A stretch of DNA of 64,000 nucleotides. Origin: JBCCBV01 sp039033855. Its GTDB lineage: Bacteria; Planctomycetota; Phycisphaerae; Phycisphaerales; Phycisphaeraceae. The notes below the pieces were generated by a model. The model was given only the letters and a program-made list of their open reading frames with translations, ran no database searches and was not told the DNA's origin. Numbering within the stretch: position 1 is the first letter of the stretch; each line of letters starts with the position of its first letter. The stretch is taken from assembly GCA_039033855.1 (NCBI GenBank), contig JBCCBV010000013.1, positions 1 to 64,000 of the forward strand. The letters are read 5' to 3'. A program made the translations under genes and the position numbers. Shown here piece after piece: positions 51,412-58,788 of the stretch.

Positions 51412-52047
51412 ATGTCGCTCAACCTGACCCCCAAGCAGAAGCGGATCCTGCGTCTGATCCGCGACACCCGGCTGTCCAAAGGCTATTCGCCGACGATGCA
51501 GGAGCTCGGCGAGATGCTCGGCGTGTCCAAGGTCACCGTCTTCGAGCACGTCGAGGCGCTGATCAAGAAGGGCGCTTTGCGCCGCGACCCCAACAAGGCA
51601 CGCTCTTTGGAGCCCGTGGATGAAGCCGACCTGCCGGACGAGCACCGCGGGTCGCGCCTGCCGTTGGTGGGCTCGATCGCGGCCGGCTCGCCCATCGAAG
51701 CGCTCGAGCAGGACCAGTACCTGGACCTCGAATCCGTGTTCGCCCCGACCCACGGCCCGGCGTCGGGCGTGCGCAAGTTCGTCCTGCGGGTCCGCGGCGA
51801 CTCGATGATCGACGAGCAGATCCGCGACGGCGACTACGTCGTCTGCGAACAGCGCAACGTCGCCCGCAACGGCCAGACCGTGGTCGCACTGCTCGACACC
51901 GGCGAAGCCACGCTCAAAAAGTACTACCGCGAGCCCGACGGGACCATCCGCCTGCAGCCCGCCAACGACAAGTACGAGCCGCTGCGACTGCCCGCCGAGC
52001 AGGTGCAGGTCCAGGGCCTGTGCATCGGCGTGGTGCGAGCGTATTGA
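51412..52047 (+). CDS. lexA: LexA repressor
   Basis: A 211-aa SOS repressor. The winged HTH is at 1-66 (LTPKQKRILRLIRDTRLSKG, PTMQELGEMLGVSKVTVFEHV). The peptidase domain is at about 84-210, with cleavage site A91-G92 in GSIAAGSP, catalytic S131 in RGDSMID and K169 in GEATLKKYY. All residues needed for RecA-stimulated self-cleavage are present. The ATG at 51412 is preferred because the HTH begins at once; the upstream in-frame reading is Pro-rich and unrelated. It lies after a 686-nt leader. Confidence 0.95.
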   Translation: MSLNLTPKQKRILRLIRDTRLSKGYSPTMQELGEMLGVSKVTVFEHVEALIKKGALRRDPNKARSLEPVDEADLPDEHRGSRLPLVGSIAAGSPIEALEQDQYLDLESVFAPTHGPASGVRKFVLRVRGDSMIDEQIRDGDYVVCEQRNVARNGQTVVALLDTGEATLKKYYREPDGTIRLQPANDKYEPLRLPAEQVQVQGLCIGVVRAY

Positions 52048-52109
52048 ACCGTGCGATCCGGCCATGGCCCGGCGCACATTGCAATCCGGGAGAGTGCGCA
52101 CCGCCGGAG

Positions 52110-52721
52110 CTAGCCGGGTGTGAGGCTTGGTCGCCCGGGTATCTGATGCGCCGCGGCCACATCTCGGACCAGTCGGCCGACCTCTTTCACTTCGGGGATG
52201 CCGAAGAATCCGATCTCTTTGGTGTCGCGGTGGCCGTCGGAATCGGTGCTGGACTCGCGTTCGAGGATCAGGTCGCCCGAGCCGTCGGGTTGCGTGCGAC
52301 GCTTGAGCACGGTCAAACGGTCGGCGGGGAAGGCCTGCAAGTCCGACCTACGGCCGATCCTCAGGATGATCGCGCGCTCTTCGGTAATCACATACGCGGT
52401 GCGCTTGGCCACCCGGTAAGACCACCAGGGCGTCGCAAACATCCCCAAGCCGATGGCAATGAACGGAAGGCCGAATGCGGCGAACCCCAGCGATCCGCCG
52501 GCGCCGGCCTGGCCCAGCAGGCCCGCCGCGCCAAGGGTCCAGAACACCGCGAAGCCGGTCCACGGGACGGCGAACAGCACCAAAGGCAAATCTCGCTTGG
52601 CCACACGCTTTGGGCTGGGCTGGCCGGCCCACAGGAGTGTCTCGTTGGGACCGAGTTCGCTTTCGATGGCGGCCTGGAGGTCGCTTGGGAACAGATAGGC
52701 GTCGAGCAGCGGACGGGACAT
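52110..52721 (-). CDS. Membrane protein with PH-like domain, copy 2 of a tandem pair
   Basis: A 203-aa protein. The start SRPLLDAYLFPSDLQAAIES is followed by ETLLWAGQPSP, two TM helices (about 45-105) and a cytoplasmic beta-rich domain with AYVITEERAIILRIG, DGSGDLILERE and GFFGIPEVKEVGRLVRDV. The pattern T-x-x-R-A-I...D-G-S-G-D-L-I-L fits bacterial PH-like (DUF304-type) domains. It is a clear paralogue of the gene 70 nt upstream. Function unknown. Confidence 0.75.
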   Translation of the reverse strand: MSRPLLDAYLFPSDLQAAIESELGPNETLLWAGQPSPKRVAKRDLPLVLFAVPWTGFAVFWTLGAAGLLGQAGAGGSLGFAAFGLPFIAIGLGMFATPWWSYRVAKRTAYVITEERAIILRIGRRSDLQAFPADRLTVLKRRTQPDGSGDLILERESSTDSDGHRDTKEIGFFGIPEVKEVGRLVRDVAAAHQIPGRPSLTPG

Positions 52722-52791
52722 CCGGGCAAGCTATCGCGCCGCGCTCGTGATAGCCGACGTCAGCCAGGCCGCGGGCAACGCAAGAAACGGG

Positions 52792-53391
52792 CTAGGCCCC
52801 TGCGCGGTGCGCCTCTACCACGTCGCGCAAGATGGCTTCGACCTCGCGCACATCGGGTATGCCGTAGAACCCGACCGGGCGTGAGCGGGTTTCGCCCTTG
52901 GCGTTGGTGTAGGTTTCGCGGGCGAGGATCAGGTCGCCCGAGCCGTCGTCTCGCTCGATGCGTTCGATGTCGTGCAACTTGTCGGGCCCGAAGCTGCGGA
53001 CGCGGATCGACACGCTGGCCTCGATCGAAATCGCCCGACGGTCGGTCACAACGTACCCCGATTTCTTGGCGTGCCGGTGGGCGCCGTAGGGCGCGAACAG
53101 CATCAGCATGCCAAACAGCAGGAAGACCAGGCACATCGCCATGGCCGCGATGGATTGCGTGGATTGGCTTGAGCCCGATCCGCCCAGCACGCCGGCGAAG
53201 TGCAGCGCCATGAACCCGGCGATCCCGGTCCAAGGCACGGCGAAGATCAGGATCGGCAACGCCTTGCGGACCATGCGCATCGGGCTGGGCTGCTGGAACC
53301 ACAGGATGGTTTCCTGCGGGTCCAGCTCGGAATCGACCGCGGACCGCAACCCGGGAGGCAGGTCGAGCAGGTTGAGCATCGGCCGGTCCAT
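52792..53391 (-). CDS. Membrane protein with PH-like domain, copy 1 of a tandem pair
   Basis: A 199-aa protein read from the ATG at 53391. It shares with its neighbour the segments S-E-L-x-P-x-E-T-x-L-W-x-x-Q-P-S-P, F-A-V-P-W-T-G, R-x-A-K-x-x-x-Y-V-x-T-x-x-R-A-I, DGSGDLIL-x-RE and GFYGIPDVREVEAILRDV. Two TM helices are followed by the PH-like domain. A longer upstream reading is not supported because it crosses the divergent lpxI start. Confidence 0.77.
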   Translation of the reverse strand: MDRPMLNLLDLPPGLRSAVDSELDPQETILWFQQPSPMRMVRKALPILIFAVPWTGIAGFMALHFAGVLGGSGSSQSTQSIAAMAMCLVFLLFGMLMLFAPYGAHRHAKKSGYVVTDRRAISIEASVSIRVRSFGPDKLHDIERIERDDGSGDLILARETYTNAKGETRSRPVGFYGIPDVREVEAILRDVVEAHRAGA

Positions 53392-53490
53392 GGGCGCGAG
53401 CGTATCTCCCCGAGTGCATGCCGCCAAGACGCGCATATTCAAGCACCCCAGCCAGACGACAACACGGCGTACCTCCGCTAGCTTGCGGGC

Positions 53491-54366
53491 ATGCCTTTGC
53501 GACCGGAACCCAATCAAGGCCAGACCGTCGGGCTGATCGCGGGCGCGGGCCGCTTGCCCGTGCTCCAAGCCGAGGGCCTGCGCGCGGCCGGGCTGAACGT
53601 CGCCGGTTTGCGGCTGATTCCCGAAGTCGATCCCGCGCTCCCCGGCTTGTGCACCAGCTTCGGTACGGCGCCGCTGCTCCGGCCGGCCACCTGGGCCCGC
53701 AAACTGGTCCGGGTTGGCGTGCGTGAGGCCGTGCTGGTCGGCAAGATCGAGAAGCACGACCTGGCCACGAACCCGGTCACCTGGGCCCGCCTGATCCCCA
53801 GCCCGGGGGTGGTCCGGCTGTTCTGGCAGATCCGCAAGCGCGACATGCGCAGCCAGAGCCTCTTGAACCACATCGCGGATATGGTTTCGACCCGAGGATT
53901 GGAACTCATCGACACCACCCGCTACATCCCCGAGCACCTGGCGACCCAGGGCGTCATGACCCGTCGAAAACCCACCGACCGTCAGCGGTCCGACGTGACG
54001 TTTGGCTGGCCGATCCTCATGCGGCTCAACGAGCTCGATGTCGGCCAGGCGATGGCCGTGCAAAACGCCGACGTGGCGGCGGTGGAAGCGCTCGAAGGCA
54101 CCGACCGGATGATCGAGCGCACCGGCATGATGCTCAAAGGCAAGGGCTGGCGGATGCTCAAGGGGGCGCCGGCGTCGAAAGACCCGCGCTTCGACGTGCC
54201 CACCGTGGGGCTGCGGACCATCGAACTGCTCAAAGCGGCCGGGGCCGACTGCCTGGCCCTTGCGGCCGGTCGGGTCATCATGGTCGATAAGCCGAAGGTG
54301 ATCGAGGCCGCCGACGCGGCGGGCATCTGCGTGCTCGGCGTCGAACCTTCGGAAGCCCCGGCTTAA
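53491..54366 (+). CDS. lpxI: UDP-2,3-diacylglucosamine pyrophosphatase, LpxI type
   Basis: A 291-aa enzyme of lipid A synthesis, hydrolysing UDP-2,3-diacylglucosamine to lipid X and UMP. The N-terminal domain has VGLIAGAGRLPVLQAEGLRA, and the catalytic C-terminal DUF1009 domain has DVGQAMAVQNADVAAVEALEGTDRMIERTG, KDPRFDVPTVGLRTIELL and AGVIxV-type endings (GICVLGVEPSEAP). Length matches the family. It is good evidence for a lipid-A-containing outer membrane. No other lpx gene is adjacent. Confidence 0.93.
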   Translation: MPLRPEPNQGQTVGLIAGAGRLPVLQAEGLRAAGLNVAGLRLIPEVDPALPGLCTSFGTAPLLRPATWARKLVRVGVREAVLVGKIEKHDLATNPVTWARLIPSPGVVRLFWQIRKRDMRSQSLLNHIADMVSTRGLELIDTTRYIPEHLATQGVMTRRKPTDRQRSDVTFGWPILMRLNELDVGQAMAVQNADVAAVEALEGTDRMIERTGMMLKGKGWRMLKGAPASKDPRFDVPTVGLRTIELLKAAGADCLALAAGRVIMVDKPKVIEAADAAGICVLGVEPSEAPA

Positions 54367-54384
54367 GCACGTGGTCCACCGCGG

Positions 54385-54912
54385 TTAACGGCCGGGCTGC
54401 GTGGCCGGCTGCGACTGACCGAACGCTTCGGGTATCTGCCTCGGATCGACCGGGCCGGAGTCGAGCGGCAGCCCTGCCTGGGCCCAGGCCTGCACGCCGC
54501 CGCGGAGTACGTAGACCTCTTGATACCCGCTGCGCATCAGCTTCTTGGCGCCGGCCGCGGCCAGCAGGCCGTCGGGCTCGGCGTACACCACGATCGGCCG
54601 GCCGATCCACGGGGCGCGCGGGGCGCCGCCGATCGACTGCACCGCTGCGCGCAGCGCCCCCGGAAGCCTGCGAGCCTCGAACGCACGCTCGTCCCGCAGG
54701 TCGACCAGCGCCACCGGCTCGTCGGGGTCGGCCGTAATCGTCAGTTTGTTGTGGAGTTCGACCGGGCCGAGGTACGTCAGGTCGGCGTCACTCAGCCCGG
54801 CGTTGCAGCCGACGAAGGCCGCCATCCCCACGCCGAGCACGGCCAGCCGCAGGCCGAAGCGCAAGCCGGTACACAAATCATTCTTGCGAATACGAGAAAT
54901 CAAAATATTCAT
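54385..54912 (-). CDS. Rhodanese-like lipoprotein without catalytic cysteine
   Basis: A 175-aa protein. A signal peptide ends in the lipobox-like AAFVGC36. The rhodanese domain (about 45-150) has ALVDLRDERAFEARRLPGAL, VLRGGVQAWAQAGLPL at its end, and IVVYAEPDG at the active-site loop. In active rhodaneses this reads I-V-V-Y-C-x-x-G-x-R-S; here the Cys is A111 and the loop lacks R-S. It cannot transfer sulfur and is probably a binding domain. Start overlaps the stop of the serine hydrolase gene (54909-54912). Confidence 0.8.
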   Translation of the reverse strand: MNILISRIRKNDLCTGLRFGLRLAVLGVGMAAFVGCNAGLSDADLTYLGPVELHNKLTITADPDEPVALVDLRDERAFEARRLPGALRAAVQSIGGAPRAPWIGRPIVVYAEPDGLLAAAGAKKLMRSGYQEVYVLRGGVQAWAQAGLPLDSGPVDPRQIPEAFGQSQPATQPGR

Positions 54913-56063
54913 GACGCCGCCTTGGTCAACAGGCCCAGGTGCTCGTACACCGCGCCCAGGGTTTCGAACATCCGCAGCCGGTGCGCCGACTCGCCCGGCA
55001 TGCCGTTGAAGTGCACCGCGAGCGCCAGCCCGTGCTCCGGATCGGCGAGCGCGATGGAAGACTGATGCCCGCCGTGGCCGAACGCACGCTCCGAGGTGTA
55101 CGGCCCAAAACCGTAAGGCATGCGCGCCGGGTCGTGCTCGGCGTATCGGCGGTTGTTGACCATGAACCCCAGGCCCCAGTCCATCACGGCCTTAAAGGTT
55201 TCATCCCGCAAGCCGACGCGCCTGCGCGAAGTCCACCGGGCCACCGTGTCGGGTTGCAAGAGCGGCTTTCCGTCGATCGAGCCCGCCGGGCCGTGTACGC
55301 CGTCGAGCAACATCTCGTAGAAGCGCACCATCGATCGTGCCGAGCCGACCAGGTTACCGCCGGGCCTTGGCGCGGTGAGCCAGGGTTGCGTGGTGAGCCG
55401 GGCCGGGTCTTCGCGGTCGTTGGCGTGGCCGTGCATGGCCGCGAGGCGCCCGGCCGACAGCAGTTTGTCGTGCGCCGCATCGGTCAGGCCGACGTGGCAG
55501 TCGCCCATGCCCGCCGGCTCGAAGACGCGCTCGCGCAGCACCTGCGAGACGGGCTCGTCGGTTACGGCTTGAAGGACTTGGCCCAGCAAGTACCACGCGG
55601 TTTGCGGGTGATACCCCGCGCGCTCCCCGGGGATCCATCGCGGCTCGGGCCGAGAGGCGGAGATCACCTCAAGTATGGCGTCCCACGACTGCTCGGGGAA
55701 GTTGAACGGCGCCGCGCGCAGCCCCGCGGTGTGCGTCAGAAGGTGCTCGACCAGGATGCCGTCTTTGCCGTGGGCCTCGAACCCCTCGACGTATTCGGCG
55801 ACCGGGTCTTGGAGGCCGACATCCCCGGTCTCTACCCGTTGGGCCAGCGCCACGGCCGTGATCGGCTTGCCGCTGCTCATCCACAGACACACCGTTTCGG
55901 GCGTCATCGGCGCCGCACGGCTGCCCTGGTGCTCGGGCGAGCGGGCCATGCCGACGGCGAGGTCGAGCACGATCTGTCCGCCGATCGACGCGCAGACTTG
56001 GGCGCCGGGGTGGTGGCCCAGCTCAACGCCCTGTTCGATGATCTGATGAAGGCGAGAAGTCAC
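54909..56063 (-). CDS. Class C beta-lactamase-family serine hydrolase
   Basis: A 384-aa protein with GTG start. The nucleophile motif S-x-x-K is WMSSGKPIT (about 61-69, S-S-G-K). A Y-x-x region is GYHPQTAWYLLG. Near the C-terminus is FGHGGHQSS, equivalent to the H-x-G or K-T-G triad element. There is no signal peptide, so it is probably a cytoplasmic esterase or amidohydrolase (EstB-like) and not a drug-inactivating enzyme. It is coupled to the rhodanese-like lipoprotein gene by a 4-nt overlap. It follows the rplL terminator. Confidence 0.87.
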   Translation of the reverse strand: MTSRLHQIIEQGVELGHHPGAQVCASIGGQIVLDLAVGMARSPEHQGSRAAPMTPETVCLWMSSGKPITAVALAQRVETGDVGLQDPVAEYVEGFEAHGKDGILVEHLLTHTAGLRAAPFNFPEQSWDAILEVISASRPEPRWIPGERAGYHPQTAWYLLGQVLQAVTDEPVSQVLRERVFEPAGMGDCHVGLTDAAHDKLLSAGRLAAMHGHANDREDPARLTTQPWLTAPRPGGNLVGSARSMVRFYEMLLDGVHGPAGSIDGKPLLQPDTVARWTSRRRVGLRDETFKAVMDWGLGFMVNNRRYAEHDPARMPYGFGPYTSERAFGHGGHQSSIALADPEHGLALAVHFNGMPGESAHRLRMFETLGAVYEHLGLLTKAAS

Positions 56064-56136
56064 GAGCGATGCAGTTTAGGGGCTCGGGGCGGACAAGTGT
56101 CTGGGCCTGTGAACCAGCGGCCGGCACGAGCGCACG

Positions 56137-56171
56137 AAAAAGGCGCCGGGCGGAAAGCCGACCGACGCCTT
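56137..56171 (-). terminator. Rho-independent terminator after rplL
   Basis: On the minus strand a 14-bp stem (arms 56158-56171 and 56140-56153, one mismatch and one G-U pair, loop 56154-56157) is followed by TTTTT. It ends the ribosomal-protein operon 47 nt past the rplL stop. Confidence 0.75.
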
Positions 56172-56217
56172 GCGTTTGGGCGAGAGAAGCGGCGGGTGCG
56201 CCGGGGGTCTCCCGGGT

Positions 56218-56604
56218 TTACTTGAGCTCGACTTCGCCGCCGACTTCCTTGATGGATTCGGCGAGCTTGTCGGCGTCTTCCTTGGCCAGGCCTTCCTTGA
56301 CGGCCTTGGGGGCGCTGTCGACGAGCTCTTTGGCTTCCTTCAGGCCCAGGCCGGTGGCCTCGCGGACGACCTTGATGACCTTGATCTTCTGGGCGCCGGC
56401 GGCGGTCAGGATGACGTCGAACTCGGTCTTTTCTTCGGCGGCTTCGGCGCCTGCGGCGGGGCCGGCGGCCACGGCCACGGCTCCGGCGGCGGGCTCGATG
56501 CCGTACTCATCCTTCAGGTAGTCCGCCAGGTCAACGGCGTCCTTTAGGGTCAGGCCGACGATCTGGTCGCCGAGGGTCTTGATGGCTTCTGCAACTTCGG
56601 ACAT
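56218..56604 (-). CDS. rplL: Ribosomal protein bL12 (L7/L12)
   Basis: A 128-aa stalk protein. The N-terminal dimerisation helix region is followed by an Ala/Gly-rich hinge (about 40-57). The C-terminal domain has KTEFDVILTAAGAQKIKVIKVVREATGLGLKEAKELVDSAPK, the near-invariant factor-binding surface. Length is normal. The GGAGAG Shine-Dalgarno is well placed. Confidence 0.97.
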   Translation of the reverse strand: MSEVAEAIKTLGDQIVGLTLKDAVDLADYLKDEYGIEPAAGAVAVAAGPAAGAEAAEEKTEFDVILTAAGAQKIKVIKVVREATGLGLKEAKELVDSAPKAVKEGLAKEDADKLAESIKEVGGEVELK

Positions 56605-56696
56605 GGGGAACTCTCCAACATCGTGCTTCGATAGGCCGTGTCACGCGACACGGTTTAACCCCGGGGGGCCAGTCGAAAGCGGGCGGTGGTCTGGGG

Positions 56697-57251
56697 TCAG
56701 GCGCTCTGCTTGGCGAGGGTTTCGCCGGCTTCGAGCCTCTCCTGAACGGTCTTGAGGATGCCGGCGATCGTCGACGCCGGGCTGCCCAGCACGCCGGCCA
56801 GGTTGCGGGCGGGCGACAGCAGCAGGGTGACGACGTTGGCCTGGGCCTCTTCCTTGGTCGGGTATTCGGACAAGGCCTTGATCTGGTCGGGCCCGAACTG
56901 GATGCCGTCGAGCACGGCGCCGCGGAACTCGATGGTCTCGAACTTCTTGGCCCAGTCGATGAGCTCGCGAGCGACCGACACCACGCTGGCGTCGTCGCCC
57001 ACGGGGTAAACCATGGCGTTGGGGCCGGCCAGGTATTCCGAAAGCCCTTCGAGCTTGGTGCCTTCGAACGCGCGCTTGGCCAGCGCATTGCGGATCACGG
57101 TGACCTTGATCTGCTTGCCGCCGAGCTCGGTGCGCATGTCGTTGTTGGTCAGGGCGTCGAGCCCTTGCAGGTTGACCAGCACGGCGCCTTCGAGGCCGTC
57201 GAAACGGCTGGCGTAGGTGTCGGTCAGCATGTTTTTGACGGGCTTGCTCAT
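56697..57251 (-). CDS. rplJ: Ribosomal protein uL10
   Basis: A 184-aa protein of the stalk base. It has KQIKVTVIRNALAKRAFEGT and GPNAMVYPVGDDASVVSVA of the L10 core, and a C-terminal helix that binds L12 dimers (ILKTVQERLEAGETLAKQS). Translation in many bacteria is feedback-controlled by the L10-L12 complex at the leader, where a hairpin is seen here. Confidence 0.95.
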   Translation of the reverse strand: MSKPVKNMLTDTYASRFDGLEGAVLVNLQGLDALTNNDMRTELGGKQIKVTVIRNALAKRAFEGTKLEGLSEYLAGPNAMVYPVGDDASVVSVARELIDWAKKFETIEFRGAVLDGIQFGPDQIKALSEYPTKEEAQANVVTLLLSPARNLAGVLGSPASTIAGILKTVQERLEAGETLAKQSA

Positions 57252-57272
57252 CGGTTCACCCCTTGGGGGTTG

Positions 57273-57291
57273 CGGAGCCGGTCGGGCTCCG
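57273..57291 (-). promoter_or_regulatory. Hairpin in the rplJ leader
   Basis: A perfect 7-bp stem (57273-57279 with 57285-57291, 5-nt loop) stands 21 nt before the rplJ start in the rplA-rplJ gap. It might take part in L10 autoregulation, but the known leader consensus is not obvious. Confidence 0.35.
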
Positions 57292-57362
57292 GGGAAGTGG
57301 GCGGTTGGGCGCCGGGGTTCGGTCGAACGGGGTCAGGTCGGTGCAGCACAACTCAGAGCGGC

Positions 57363-58040
57363 TCAGACCAGCACGGCCACGCCTGGCGTCATGGTCGCCG
57401 AAAGCGTGGCTTTCTTGAGGTATTGCCCGCGCGAGGAGCTGGGCTTGATCTTCTCGATGTGGTCCAGGAACGCCTGGGCGTTTTCGGCGAGCTTGCCCGA
57501 GTCGAAGCTCAGCTTGCCGATCGACGCGGCGACGTTGCCGCCCGAGTCGTTGCGGTACTCCACCTTGCCGGCGGCGTATTCCTTGACCGCGGTGGCCACG
57601 TCCTGGGTCACCGTGCCGGCCTTGGGCGAGGGCATCAGCCCCTTGGGGCCGAGCGCACGACCGAGCCGAGCGACCACTCGCATCATCGCGGGCTCGGACA
57701 CGGCGACATCGAAGTCCATCCAGCCGCCTTCGATCTCTTTGACCAAGTCCTCGCCGCCAACCTTGATGGCGCCGGCGGCCTTGGCTTGTTCGATCTTTTC
57801 GGGCGAACAGAAGGCGATGACACGCTTGGTGGCGCCCACGCCGTGCGGCAGCGCGATGGCGCCGCGCAGGGCCTGATCGGCCTGCTTGGGGTCGATGCCC
57901 AGGTGCAGGCAGAACTCGACCGACTGGTCGAACTTGCGGGGCTTGAACTGCTTGAGGTTCTCCACCGCCGCGCTCAGGGGCAGCGGCTCGGAGGGCACCT
58001 TGCGGAGGTCGGCGGTGTAGTTTTTACCTTTGCGTGGCAT
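57363..58040 (-). CDS. rplA: Ribosomal protein uL1
   Basis: A 225-aa protein. It has KFDQSVEFCLHLGIDPKQAD, LPHGVGATKRVIAFC, GPKGLMPSPKAGTVTQDVATAVKEYAAGKVEYRND and the closing SSRGQYLKKATLSATMTPGV, the L1 signature blocks. It binds the L1 stalk of 23S rRNA and, in many bacteria, its own mRNA. It starts 26 nt after the rplK stop. Confidence 0.97.
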   Translation of the reverse strand: MPRKGKNYTADLRKVPSEPLPLSAAVENLKQFKPRKFDQSVEFCLHLGIDPKQADQALRGAIALPHGVGATKRVIAFCSPEKIEQAKAAGAIKVGGEDLVKEIEGGWMDFDVAVSEPAMMRVVARLGRALGPKGLMPSPKAGTVTQDVATAVKEYAAGKVEYRNDSGGNVAASIGKLSFDSGKLAENAQAFLDHIEKIKPSSSRGQYLKKATLSATMTPGVAVLV

Positions 58041-58066
58041 GGCGGTTTCCTGGGTTCGATGGGGGA

Positions 58067-58522
58067 TCAGGCCACGACGCGTTCGGGCATGTCGCCCTCG
58101 ATCGTCACGCCCATCGACCGGGCGGTGCCGGCCACGGTGCGCATGGCGGCTTCGATCGTTACCGCGGAGAGCTCTTTGAACTTCTCCTCGGCGATCTCGC
58201 GCACCTGGTCGACGGTCAGCTTGCCGACTTTGTTGGTGTTGGGCTCGCCCGAGCCCTTCTTCAGACCGGCCTTGTCCTTAATCAGGACCGGCACCGGCGG
58301 CGACTTGACCTCGAAGGTAAAGCTGCGGTCGTCGAACACCGTGATCACGCAGCCGACCACCTTGCCCTGCAGGGCTCGGGTGGCTTCGTTGAACTGCTGG
58401 ATGAACTGCCCGGGGTTGACCCCGTGCTGACCCAAGGCCGGGCCGATGGGCGGCGCAGGGGTGGCGCTGCCTCCGGGGGCCTGAATCTTGAACTGCGATG
58501 TAATCTTCTTGGCCTTGGCCAC
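58067..58522 (-). CDS. rplK: Ribosomal protein uL11
   Basis: A 151-aa protein read from the GTG at 58522 (VAKAKKITSQFKIQAPGGSATPAPPIGPALGQHGVNPGQF). This start is chosen because the family begins exactly there; the longer upstream reading lacks homology. The C-terminal rRNA-binding domain has KVGKLTVDQVREIAEEKFKEL and RTVAGTARSMGVTIEG. First gene of rplK-rplA-rplJ-rplL; nusG and secE are not upstream. Confidence 0.95.
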   Translation of the reverse strand: MAKAKKITSQFKIQAPGGSATPAPPIGPALGQHGVNPGQFIQQFNEATRALQGKVVGCVITVFDDRSFTFEVKSPPVPVLIKDKAGLKKGSGEPNTNKVGKLTVDQVREIAEEKFKELSAVTIEAAMRTVAGTARSMGVTIEGDMPERVVA

Positions 58523-58674
58523 GGCTTGGAACCTTTCGACCGCCCCGCAAGACGCCGATTCGGCGGCCGGGGGGCCCGTCTCCCGCGGGGTGTCACGCTC
58601 GGACAAGGCGACCGGCCCGCGGTTGGCCGGTCTGAGCTCGATGCGGATGCCCGAGCCGTCGAAGCGAGCCACGC

Positions 58675-58703
58675 AGAGTATCGAGGCCCCGTGCCTCCGT
58701 CAA
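58675..58703 (-). promoter_or_regulatory. Candidate promoter of the rplKAJL operon
   Basis: On the minus strand TTGACG (58698-58703), 17-nt spacer, TACTCT (58675-58680, only 3/6). It would leave a leader of about 145 nt. The remaining part of the 266-nt gap to the divergent gene shows no gene. Confidence 0.38.
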
Positions 58704-58788
58704 TCGCGGTTCGTGACCCGTCCACCCGCTGAATGCAGCCCCGGGCCAAGCGAGCGATACTCCACCCCCTTCCCTTGGGTGAGCCGCC

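Noticed and set aside
50934..51623. Possible gene upstream of lexA with a 229-codon frame
   Set aside because: It overlaps the lexA coding region by more than 200 nt in the wrong phase and its product is Pro/Gly/Ala-rich without domain signs.
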